Assembly (NCBI RefSeq): GCF_029894125.1
Contig: NZ_JARXYZ010000001.1
Coordinates: 248,001 to 312,000, forward strand
Direction: 5' to 3'
Length of the DNA: 64,000 nucleotides
Origin: Kitasatospora sp. MAA19
GTDB lineage: Bacteria > Actinomycetota > Actinomycetes > Streptomycetales > Streptomycetaceae
The position numbers and the translations under genes were made by a program. Below the pieces are notes generated by a model. The model was given only the letters and a program-made list of their open reading frames with translations. It was not told the origin of the DNA and searched no databases. Positions within the stretch are counted from its first letter, which is position 1. Each line of letters starts with the position of its first letter. Positions 25,246 to 32,835 of this stretch are shown here, one piece after another.

Positions 25246-26024
25246 CCAGGGCAGCCAGCGTGGCGCAAGGGCGCTGGAAGCACGACCCGCCACCAGACCG
25301 TGCTTGGAAGGGGCGGCCACACCGGACCCGTGAGGCTCTGGCGGCTGAGCAGGATCGGGCCGCCGGCGGCCGCCATCGGCGCTCGGTCGATCTCGGCGAC
25401 GGCCGATTCGCCCGCGCTTCCGTCGAATTGAAGGTGCTGCCGGATACGCGGCGCATTCGCGCCTACCTTCGCTGGTCGGATGCGGGCAAGTCCCCTGCCC
25501 GCTACCTGGGGGAAGTCGAGCACGACACCCGTGCGGCGAACCTCGCTGAAGGCTGGAGCCTGGCCTGGCAGAAAGGTCTTCTGACCGAGGAGCCGCCAGT
25601 AGAGGGCTCCTGGGCTTCCTCGGCCGCCGTCCGAGCTTCGATGCAGGGCAACCGGAACAAGGACACCAAGCCAGAGCTTCGGCTGCGGTCGCTGCTACAC
25701 AAGCAGGGATTCCGATACCGCGTCGCGGCCAGACCCCTCCCCGAGCTGCGACGCACCGCCGATGTCGTCTTCCCGAGACTCAAGGTGGCCGTCTTCGTCG
25801 ACGGCTGCTACTGGCATGGCTGTCCCGAGCATCTGCGAGCTTCCAGCAAGAACGCCGAGTTCTGGCGGGCAAAGATCGAAGGCAACCAGGCCCGGGACGC
25901 GGAGACGGACCGTCTCCTCCGCGAGGCCGGGTGGACGGTCATCCGCGTCTGGGAGCACGAAGATCCAGCCGAGGCGGCTGCCAGGATTGCTGGCGTTGTC
26001 CGAGCCTCAGCGTCACACGGATAG
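25242..26024 (+). CDS. Vsr-type very-short-patch endonuclease with N-terminal extension
   Basis: 260 residues from GTG 25242, overlapping the methylase stop. The C-terminal half is a clear Vsr domain: ASMQGNRNKDTKPELRLRSLLHKQGFRYRV, TADVVFPRLKVAVFVDGCYWHGCPEH, NAEFWRAKIEGNQARD and GWTVIRVWEHED, including the catalytic Asp in ADVVF and the zinc/active-site CYWHGCP. Vsr cuts at T:G mismatches left by deamination of 5-methylcytosine, so pairing with a C5 methylase is expected. The first 115 or so residues are extra: Arg-rich, then a compact SVELKVLPDTRRIRAYLRWSDAGKSPARYLGEV unit that I do not recognise. Confidence 0.88.
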   Translation: MTRAASVAQGRWKHDPPPDRAWKGRPHRTREALAAEQDRAAGGRHRRSVDLGDGRFARASVELKVLPDTRRIRAYLRWSDAGKSPARYLGEVEHDTRAANLAEGWSLAWQKGLLTEEPPVEGSWASSAAVRASMQGNRNKDTKPELRLRSLLHKQGFRYRVAARPLPELRRTADVVFPRLKVAVFVDGCYWHGCPEHLRASSKNAEFWRAKIEGNQARDAETDRLLREAGWTVIRVWEHEDPAEAAARIAGVVRASASHG

Positions 26025-26101
26025 GCGCCTCAGCGACCGAAGGTTTCCCACCCGCTGTTGAGCGGCCAGCGTCTCGTCATCGAGCGGCCTGGTCGTCTGA
26101 G

Positions 26102-27418
26102 TCAAAGGCGAGCCGTCCCGTGCTCCAAGTAGGAGGTTGCCGCGCGAGATCGGGCGTCAAGGGCGGCCTGGACCCGCCGGGCAAGGCGAGGGATGAGGAG
26201 CATGTCGATCTGGTCGGCGGTGTGGAAGGCGTACTCACCTATCTCCACACCGTCCAGGTTGATCTGAGCTCGCTCCTCCGCGGGGAGGATGCCTCCGTCG
26301 AAGACGAAGAGCAGTTTGTCGCCCTCGGTCGGGTGGGGTGCCCAGTCCGCGACGAGGAGGCGGCCGACGGGCGGGGTGATGCCGAGCTCCTCCTTGACCT
26401 CCCGGGCCGCGCCATCGCTCGGGGTTTCACCGGGGTGGAGGTAGCCGCCCGGGATCTCCCATCCCGGCTTGTACGTGGGCTTCACCAGGAGCACGCGGTC
26501 AGCTTCATCGAAGAACAGCACGCCGGCGGCGGTGCGGGGCTGAGCAACAGCCTCGGGTGCGTCGGGGCCGGAGGTGCGCTCGGTTCCACTCACGGATGCC
26601 AGTCCACTCACGACGCTGTTCAGGCTTCGGTGTGGCGCCGCAGGCTGGCGGCCGGGCAGCACAGGTGATTTGGATGACCGAGCGGGCACATCCGATGACG
26701 CGTGCGAGGGGGGTAGCATCCGCGAAGGGCGTCTTACGGCGGGGTAAGGTGCGGGCAAGGCCGGATCATCCAGTACACGGACCACCGGCTTCCGGTAACA
26801 GACGGCCACACCGGACGCGGTGGTGAGTTCCACCAGTTCAAGTGCGAGGTCGCACGTCGTCGGGCCGTCGGCCTCGGTCAGTGCTCGCTGCAGGTCGGCG
26901 ACCGTCTTGGCCAGCTCCCACGAGCTACTCACGAAGCGGAAGCGCCCAAGCGCCGGCTCGTCGGCGAGCTTGAAGTTGATGCAGATGCTCGGCGCGGGGC
27001 CTCGGCCGGACTTCGCCGCCAGCTTCCGCTCCTCGAAGGTCTCGGGGCACCCGCACGGCTTGCCGGCGTTCGCCTCTGGTGCGAGCAGGCGGGTGCCGTC
27101 GCAGTCGTGAAGCACCTTGCCCTGGTAGCCGAAGAGCAGCATGCGGGCCCGGATGGCGGATGGACCTTCGACGATGATCCGGACCATGTCGTAGTCGGTG
27201 AGCACCTCCAAGGAATCCTCGGCCGTCGTCTCCCACTCCGCTGGCTCACCGCCGAGCAGGCTTGCGACACCTGTGGCAACGTCCAGGGTAGCCGTGGTCA
27301 CACGCCATGTGTCCAGCGCCTCCGGTCGGTTGCCGGCCAGCCGCCCGGTCCGAAAGCGTCCGACGTATTCCGACTGGCCCTCCGAGCCGCAGGCGGAATC
27401 CTGTTCTCTCCGCACCAC
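26102..27418 (-). CDS. Fusion of Gp3-like (phage RDF-like) domain and Nudix hydrolase
   Basis: 438 residues from GTG 27418 (GGAG nine bases upstream). Residues about 15-210 resemble actinophage/streptomycete Gp3-like recombination directionality proteins: FRTGRLAGNRPEALDTWRVTTA, YDMVRIIVEGPSAIRARMLLFG, CDGTRLL, PCGCPETFEERKLAAKSGRGPAP, FRFVSSSWELAKTVADLQRAL. After a Pro/Ser-rich linker a complete Nudix box appears (GYLHPGETPSDGAAREVKEELGI near 360). The reading frame is continuous. The Nudix part would hydrolyse a nucleoside-diphosphate-linked compound. It is the last gene in the direction of the synthetase operon, separated from it by 136 bases. Confidence 0.65.
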   Translation of the reverse strand: MVRREQDSACGSEGQSEYVGRFRTGRLAGNRPEALDTWRVTTATLDVATGVASLLGGEPAEWETTAEDSLEVLTDYDMVRIIVEGPSAIRARMLLFGYQGKVLHDCDGTRLLAPEANAGKPCGCPETFEERKLAAKSGRGPAPSICINFKLADEPALGRFRFVSSSWELAKTVADLQRALTEADGPTTCDLALELVELTTASGVAVCYRKPVVRVLDDPALPAPYPAVRRPSRMLPPSHASSDVPARSSKSPVLPGRQPAAPHRSLNSVVSGLASVSGTERTSGPDAPEAVAQPRTAAGVLFFDEADRVLLVKPTYKPGWEIPGGYLHPGETPSDGAAREVKEELGITPPVGRLLVADWAPHPTEGDKLLFVFDGGILPAEERAQINLDGVEIGEYAFHTADQIDMLLIPRLARRVQAALDARSRAATSYLEHGTARL

Positions 27419-27554
27419 AGTCAGCAGCTCCTTCGCAGGTGTACAACGACCAGTCAGGTTGGACGGCGAACCTCCCGGCCGGTGATGAGCGTATGTCGGG
27501 AAGGGACAGCCTTGGTGCAGTGCGCCGTTGGGGCACCGGCCGCTGCGCCCCGCG

Positions 27555-27824
27555 CTACATGCAGGATGCCGCCCGTCTCGTCGCGGCGGCCCACGCATCG
27601 GCCAACTGGGCACGGAGATGCGCCTGGCGGGCATGGTGGTGCTGCCTCTCCAGTCGCCAGGCGCAGAGATGGCACGCCGCAAGTGTGACGGTCTGCCCTT
27701 CAACGGTGAGCGTGCCCATCTCGGCGACTTGGGTGACCTCCTCGCACTTGAAACAGAACCCGGTCGTCCAGACGAAGCGGAGGCGGAACTCGGCAGGCGG
27801 GTTCCGGTCGCGTCGGGGTCTCAC
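27555..27824 (-). CDS. Small CxxC protein, translationally coupled
   Basis: 89 residues from GTG 27824, whose GTGA overlaps the stop of the AlaRS-like gene; AGGAC precedes it. It has two cysteine pairs, FCFKCEEVTQVAEMG and ACHLCAWRLERQHHHARQAH, consistent with a single zinc-binding knuckle followed by a basic helix. I do not recognise a family. Conserved coupling to the synthetase-like gene suggests an accessory protein, possibly nucleic-acid binding. Confidence 0.6.
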   Translation of the reverse strand: MRPRRDRNPPAEFRLRFVWTTGFCFKCEEVTQVAEMGTLTVEGQTVTLAACHLCAWRLERQHHHARQAHLRAQLADAWAAATRRAASCM

Positions 27825-28867
27825 GTCCTGTCGCTCCAACTCGACCGAGGTGTTGGAAGTGAGGCGGCTGGGGCAGCGACGCGGCGGCATATCTCGCGCT
27901 CTATGACGGACGCGACCTCCGGCCATGGCACGGCCATCGGTGAGGTGAGGCTCCAGAAGCCATGGCTCGCCCGGACCAGAGCGCCGACTCCGAGCGGTGC
28001 GGCGCCGGCGGGAACGGCAGCGAGAATTCGACGGACCACGCCGCCAGCCCCTCGCGCCGCTGGGGCAATACCGTTGCCGACGAGGATCGTCGCGGTTCGG
28101 ACGGCATCGAGCACGTCGGGAGCCACGTCGACCGTAGCGAAGGAATCGAAGACCAGCTCCCACCAGGGGCGGCGGGTGCGTGCCCAGGCCAGGCGTTCGA
28201 GTCCGGAGCCCAGGTCCACCGCCATGCAGCTGGGATCCGCAGCGTTCCAGAGCAGGACGATGTCACCGATGGGAAGGTCCAGGTGTCGGAAGTGCACTGT
28301 GAGGCCGCAGACCTCGCGGCGCTGCCAGACGGCGTTGCGGCCGTGGATGGTGATGTGTCTGGCGTGGAGGCCGATTCGGGAGAGCAGCGTGAGCCAGTGG
28401 TCGAGGATTCCGGTGAACTCGGCCTTCCGGGTGACGGGTTCGATGCGTGAGATGTTGACGAACGAGGTGAGAAATCCGTCTCGGAGGGCACCCGTGCCGT
28501 CTCTCTCCCCGGTTAGCCTGACGACCGGTTGAGGGAGGTACCCCCGGCGAAGGACGTACGGCTCGCCGTCCTTGAGGAGGGGATCGAGCGCTTGAACGGC
28601 GGAGATCGTCAGCTCGGTGTCCCGGCCCCATCGCATGGGCAGTGGTCGGGCGCGGCTGACGCCCGCCGCACGGAAATCGCTCTCCAACCGCTGGAGCAGA
28701 CCGGCCCACGGTAGCGGTCGAGTCGTCGGCCGGTAAGGCGTCCCTCGGTCACGGTGACGGATTTCGAAACGGCCGTCAGCACTGTGCTCGATCTCCCAGT
28801 TCGGTCCGAGCCCGAGGCCGTCGCTGAGGAGATCAACCTGCCGCGACGGTGGGTCCGCGGTCAGCAC
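27821..28867 (-). CDS. AlaRS-like class II aminoacyl-tRNA synthetase core (stand-alone)
   Basis: 348 residues from GTG 28867. The middle of the protein has GFLTSFVNISRIEP, LDHWLTLLSRIGLHARHITIHGRNAVWQRREVCG, LDLPIGDIVLLWN and DLGSGLERLAW. The last block matches class II motif 3 as found in alanyl-tRNA synthetase (GMGLERLA), and the preceding order resembles the AlaRS aminoacylation core. A helical C-terminal part follows. The AlaRS editing and C-Ala domains are absent. It may activate an amino acid for a non-ribosomal purpose or act on a tRNA-like partner; the motif 2 Arg is not obvious. The family call is tentative. It overlaps the glycosyltransferase gene by 7 bases. Confidence 0.5.
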   Translation of the reverse strand: MLTADPPSRQVDLLSDGLGLGPNWEIEHSADGRFEIRHRDRGTPYRPTTRPLPWAGLLQRLESDFRAAGVSRARPLPMRWGRDTELTISAVQALDPLLKDGEPYVLRRGYLPQPVVRLTGERDGTGALRDGFLTSFVNISRIEPVTRKAEFTGILDHWLTLLSRIGLHARHITIHGRNAVWQRREVCGLTVHFRHLDLPIGDIVLLWNAADPSCMAVDLGSGLERLAWARTRRPWWELVFDSFATVDVAPDVLDAVRTATILVGNGIAPAARGAGGVVRRILAAVPAGAAPLGVGALVRASHGFWSLTSPMAVPWPEVASVIEREICRRVAAPAASLPTPRSSWSDRT

Positions 28868-29883
28868 GGACTGGCCGCCAGAGCGCGGAAGTGCCGCTCA
28901 GGGTCGAACCGGTGCAGGCCGATGTCCTGCACGGTCGATGCGTTCAGTTCCAGGCAACGCTCGATCGCTGTGGCAAGCGCCAGGGCCGCGACCTCGTCGT
29001 CGTGCTCAGGATCGACCCTGGCAACGGCTCCGGTGATCTCGCACAGGGCTGCCTCCGCGCAGGTGCCGTCTCGCCAGCAGAGCGCGGCGACGGGTGTGCC
29101 GGCGCGCAGGGATTCGCCAAACACGGCGGCGCCGGCCTCCACGTAGTTTCGTGAGCAGGTGTAGACGTAGACCGCGGCATCGGAGAACGCGGCTGTCTTG
29201 GCCGCCCCGCCGACTTCGCCAACCCAGCTAACGTGCTCAGCTGCGAAGAGCACCTCGTGCCGTCGCACGTAGTCGTTGTCGAATACCGGTCCGACGATGC
29301 GTATCCGTCGGCCGAGCAACTGGGCCGCGCGCACCGCGAGGTGCGGCGCCTTCTCCTCGTCGATCCGGCCGAGCCAGACGAGGTCATGGCCAGGCACGGC
29401 TGGTGGTTCAGCTTCACCAAGCCCGAGGTGGACTGCATGCTCCAGCACCGGCGCGTGGGCGGCGTACAGCCCTGCCATCTCGGACGAGTAGCAGTACAGC
29501 CGGGAGCGCTTCGCATCAAAGGCGTCGGCCGCGTGCTGAAAGACCGGTGAGTGCTGGAAGGTCGCGACGTCGCAGTCGAGGTCGGCCCAGGCTCGACGCC
29601 ACCCGGGGTGCGAGGGGTACTCGTGGCCGACCACCAGCAGGTCGTAGCTGGTGGAGCGGAGTTCGCGAGTCTTCCGGGTACCCGGCCGGAGGTCCTCGAG
29701 GCGGACCGGATAGGTGGTCCAGTCCTCACCGAGGTCGGTCCTCCAGCCGGAACCGAGGAGGTGTACGTCGGCGCCTGCGGCTCGGGCGCCTTCCGCCACT
29801 GCCCAGAGCCAGCGTTCGATCCCGCCGTAGCCGGCGGGCGGGAAGGTGTAGCTGCTGGGGAAGTCGCAGATGCCGACTAGCAC
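28861..29883 (-). CDS. GT4-like glycosyltransferase
   Basis: 340 residues from GTG 29883, directly abutting the SerRS stop codon. GT-B fold: the N-terminal PAGYGGIERWLWAVAEGARAAGADVHLLG resembles GT4 acceptor domains. The donor domain has DLVWLGRIDEEKAPHLAVRAAQLLGRRIRIVGPV and a late EAGAAVFGESLRAGTPVAALCWRDG, i.e. the E-x7-E-like region. The enzyme probably transfers a nucleotide-activated sugar to a small molecule or peptide made by this gene set. It is soluble, with no TM segment. The acceptor is unknown. Confidence 0.8.
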   Translation of the reverse strand: MLVGICDFPSSYTFPPAGYGGIERWLWAVAEGARAAGADVHLLGSGWRTDLGEDWTTYPVRLEDLRPGTRKTRELRSTSYDLLVVGHEYPSHPGWRRAWADLDCDVATFQHSPVFQHAADAFDAKRSRLYCYSSEMAGLYAAHAPVLEHAVHLGLGEAEPPAVPGHDLVWLGRIDEEKAPHLAVRAAQLLGRRIRIVGPVFDNDYVRRHEVLFAAEHVSWVGEVGGAAKTAAFSDAAVYVYTCSRNYVEAGAAVFGESLRAGTPVAALCWRDGTCAEAALCEITGAVARVDPEHDDEVAALALATAIERCLELNASTVQDIGLHRFDPERHFRALAASPC

Positions 29884-31176
29884 TTATGCCTCCGTTGTTC
29901 CGTCCGCCGAGATCCGGCGGAATCCGAGGTAGGGCACCAGGGCCTCGGGCAGGACGATCGAGCCGTCCTGCTGCTGGCACTGTTCGAGAAGGGCAGCCAG
30001 GGTGCGGCCGATGGGCAACCCGGAGCCGTTGAGGGTGGCGACGGGCTTGGTCTTGCCGTGCTCGTCCCGGGTGCGGATGCCGGCGCGGCGGGACTGGAAG
30101 GTGCCGCAGTCCGAGACGGAGGAGATCTCGCGGTAGGTCTGCTGGCTGGGCAGCCAGACCTCGATGTCGTAGGTGATCTGGGCGGAGAAGCCGAGGTCGC
30201 CAGCGGCGAGCTGGACGACCCGGTAGGCCAGTCCCAGCTCCTTGAGGCAGGCTTCGGCGTGGCTGAGCATCTTCTCAAGCTCGGCCTGCGAGTTCTCGGG
30301 GGCGCAGATGCGGACCATCTCGACCTTGGAGAACTGGTGCTGGCGCAGGATGCCGCGGGTGTCGCGGCCGTAGGAGCCGGCCTCCGAGCGGAAGCACGGG
30401 GTGTAGGCGGTCAGGGCCAGGGGGAGTTCGGCCGGCGGGATGATCTCGTCCGCGTAGAGGTTGGTGAGCGGGACCTCGGCAGTCGGGATGAGGAAGAGCT
30501 CGCGGTCGCCCATGCCAGTGGCGAAGAGGTCCTCTTCGAACTTCGGCAGCTGGCCGGTACCGGTCATGGTCTGCCGGGTCACGAGGTACGGGACCGCGTG
30601 CTCGACATAGCCGTGCCGCTTGGTGTGCAGGTCCAGGAAGAACGTCGCCAACGCGCGCTCGATGGCGGCGCCGGCACCGCGCGAGACGCTGAACCGGTAG
30701 CCGGAAAGCTTGCTGGCACGGGCGAAGTCGAGGATGCCGAGCGCCTCGCCGAGGTCCACGTGGTCCTTCGGCTCGAAGGAGAAGGACGGCGGCGCACCGA
30801 CCCGCCGGATCTCGACCGCGTGCTCGTCCGAGTCGCCCTCGGGGGTGCTGTCGAGCGGAAGGTTGGGGATAGTCAGGAGGACGTCGCGCAGCTCCTGCTG
30901 TACCTGTTCCTGCTCCGCCTCGGCCGAGCGGATCTCTTCCTTGAGTTCGCGGGCCCGATCCTTCAGCGCCTCGGTGTCACCGCCCTGGCGAGCCGTCTGC
31001 TGGACCTCCTGGGCGACCCGCTTCGACTCGGCCCGCAGCTCGTCCACGCGACTGATGAGCTGGGATCGGCGGGACTGAAGAGACTCCAACGCAGAGAGAT
31101 CCAGGGTGTAGCCGCGGCGGGCGAGGCGGCGGACCGCCTCGGAGCCCATCTCGATGAGGGCGCGGGGATCATGCAT
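29884..31176 (-). CDS. Seryl-tRNA synthetase (island copy)
   Basis: 430 residues from ATG 31176, which overlaps the upstream stop by 8 bases. The N-terminal tRNA-binding coiled-coil arm is present (about 30-100, LESLQSRRSQLISRVDELRAE). The catalytic core has TAEVPLTNLY, motif 2 CFRSEAGSYGRDTRGILRQHQFSKVEMV and motif 3 LNGSGLPIGRTLAALLEQCQQ. All SerRS active-site blocks look intact, so it should charge tRNA-Ser. The housekeeping serS is not in this window; being inside a mobile island and overlapping biosynthesis-like genes makes this a second, specialised copy. It could supply Ser-tRNA to a transferase or be a resistance variant against a SerRS inhibitor. Confidence 0.9.
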   Translation of the reverse strand: MHDPRALIEMGSEAVRRLARRGYTLDLSALESLQSRRSQLISRVDELRAESKRVAQEVQQTARQGGDTEALKDRARELKEEIRSAEAEQEQVQQELRDVLLTIPNLPLDSTPEGDSDEHAVEIRRVGAPPSFSFEPKDHVDLGEALGILDFARASKLSGYRFSVSRGAGAAIERALATFFLDLHTKRHGYVEHAVPYLVTRQTMTGTGQLPKFEEDLFATGMGDRELFLIPTAEVPLTNLYADEIIPPAELPLALTAYTPCFRSEAGSYGRDTRGILRQHQFSKVEMVRICAPENSQAELEKMLSHAEACLKELGLAYRVVQLAAGDLGFSAQITYDIEVWLPSQQTYREISSVSDCGTFQSRRAGIRTRDEHGKTKPVATLNGSGLPIGRTLAALLEQCQQQDGSIVLPEALVPYLGFRRISADGTTEA

Positions 31177-31879
31177 GGGAGTTCGTCTCCTCCAGCTGGA
31201 CAGATGGTCCATCGAAGGTAGCAAGCACGCGCCGGTCTTCTGGCCGCGATGACCATCCGCCCGCTGCCACGGTCTCCTTCTCCTCCGACTCCATGACTTC
31301 GAACAGGGTCGCGGTGAGGTCTTCGAGTTCGCCGTCCTCGATCCTGACCAGGTACAGACAGGGCACCTCATCAAAGAAGATCGGCATCGCCCGACCCCGG
31401 TCGTCGCGCGAGGTCTGTCTCTGCCACCGCAGCACGGAAGCCAGCAGCCCATGCGCGACGACCGCCCGAGGCGAGGGCAGCTGGAGCGCGCTCCGGAGGC
31501 CGGTCAGCATTCTGCGGATGGCTCCGCGCTGGGACTCGGCAGCGCCGGGCGGATGCTCCCATGATCCGGCGGTGGCGAGCCAGCGCGCGTACTCCGTGAA
31601 GGGACCGCCTTCGAACTGCCCGTAGTCCACTTCGTTGAGGGCGGCCTCGACCCTGACGGGTTGATCGGCATCGCCCATCAACAGCCGGGCCGTCTCACCC
31701 GTCCGGGCGAACGCCGAGGTGAGCCAAATCTTCGGCTGAACGGCAGCGATCACGCCGCTACCGGTCCGGCAGGCGACGCGCCCCGCCGGATCCAGTGGAA
31801 GATCGACAGTCGGGTCGCCGTTGACCCGGTGGGCCGCGCTGTAGTGGGTACTGGAATGGCGCAGAAGGTAGGTGGTCAC
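31169..31879 (-). CDS. Histidine phosphatase (phosphoglycerate mutase-like)
   Basis: 236 residues from GTG 31879, overlapping the kinase stop by 4 bases (GTGA). It starts TTYLLRHSSTHYSAAHRVNGD, the RHG-type catalytic motif with His near 8 (here RHS rather than RHG), followed by TSAFARTGETARLL, VDYGQFEGGPFTEYARW and VVAHGLLASVLRW carrying the second catalytic His. Cytoplasmic. It probably removes a phosphate placed by one of the two APH-like kinases or from a pathway intermediate. No substrate can be read from sequence. Confidence 0.82.
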   Translation of the reverse strand: MTTYLLRHSSTHYSAAHRVNGDPTVDLPLDPAGRVACRTGSGVIAAVQPKIWLTSAFARTGETARLLMGDADQPVRVEAALNEVDYGQFEGGPFTEYARWLATAGSWEHPPGAAESQRGAIRRMLTGLRSALQLPSPRAVVAHGLLASVLRWQRQTSRDDRGRAMPIFFDEVPCLYLVRIEDGELEDLTATLFEVMESEEKETVAAGGWSSRPEDRRVLATFDGPSVQLEETNSHA

Positions 31880-32835
31880 GCCTGGCCGCCCTTCTCCGGC
31901 AACGCAGTGAGATCGAGGTCGCCGGCAAGCCCCGCGATCACCCGCTCCATCACGGAGGCGCGGTTGTCTTCCACCTCCCGGTAGTAGAGGAGCCCGTCCA
32001 CGCAGAGTGCGAGGCTCCAGTGGCGCAGCCGCCGCGGATCGAGGCCAGCGGTGGTGACGGCGATCTCGAAGCGGTCCCGGGTGCCCGTGCCCAGGTCGTA
32101 GTAGACGGTCCAAAACGCCCAGTCGAAGACCTCGTCGCCGACCATTGGCAGGGGGTCAGCCAGGACCGGCTTCCGATGGTCGTCGAAGAGGACGTTCTCC
32201 CGGTAAACGTCCGCGTGGAGGACCAATGCCCGTGTCGCGTCCGGGTGCAGCCCGGTGACCAAGCGCTCGCCGAGCCTCGCCCAGTCAACCGGCAGCTGGG
32301 GACGTTGCGCCGCCAAGCGACGGTGCACTCGCGGGATCAGCTCACATTCGAGGAAGTCATGGAGGCTGGGAAGCGCTGCGGCCATGGTGTTCGCGCCCCG
32401 GCCGAGACGATGCAGTTGCCGTAGAGCGGAAGCCACTGCCTCGTACTCGTGCATCTCCGGTCCGGCGGAGCCGCCGGGTACGGCTGCCACCACCTCCAGG
32501 GCGGCGACGCCGAGGTCATCTGCGTGCTCGAGCACCCTGACGGCCGGCCCGGCTGCCCAGATCCCCAGTGCGATCATCTCGTTGCGGTAGCGGCTGTGGT
32601 CGGGCCATGCCTTCAACAGGACCTCGCGCCGGCTGCTTCGCTCACGCGCCACCATCAACAGGGAGGCGTGGCCGGCGTCGTGGTAGCTGTCGAGAGTCAA
32701 CTGCCAGCGGCGCGACGCTTCGTTGAAGAGCTCAGGGGCGCGTGCCAGCCACCCGTGCACCCCCGGGCCGTAGTGCTCCCGGAGTCGCTGCCAAGCGGCG
32801 CGCGGGGGCAGGAGCGTGTGCGCTTCGGTCTGCAT
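31876..32835 (-). CDS. APH(6)/hydroxyurea-kinase-like phosphotransferase
   Basis: 319 residues. ATG 32835 shares one base with the preceding stop. Protein-kinase-like fold: ATP-binding N lobe (HASLLMVARERSSRREVLLKAW), hinge GVAALEVVAAVPGG, and catalytic loop LVLHADVYRENVLFDDHRKPVLADPLP, with the HxDxxxxN arrangement and a downstream Asp. It resembles streptomycin 6-kinase-type enzymes that phosphorylate a hydroxyl on a small molecule. In this operon it may be biosynthetic or a self-protection kinase. Confidence 0.8.
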   Translation of the reverse strand: MQTEAHTLLPPRAAWQRLREHYGPGVHGWLARAPELFNEASRRWQLTLDSYHDAGHASLLMVARERSSRREVLLKAWPDHSRYRNEMIALGIWAAGPAVRVLEHADDLGVAALEVVAAVPGGSAGPEMHEYEAVASALRQLHRLGRGANTMAAALPSLHDFLECELIPRVHRRLAAQRPQLPVDWARLGERLVTGLHPDATRALVLHADVYRENVLFDDHRKPVLADPLPMVGDEVFDWAFWTVYYDLGTGTRDRFEIAVTTAGLDPRRLRHWSLALCVDGLLYYREVEDNRASVMERVIAGLAGDLDLTALPEKGGQA

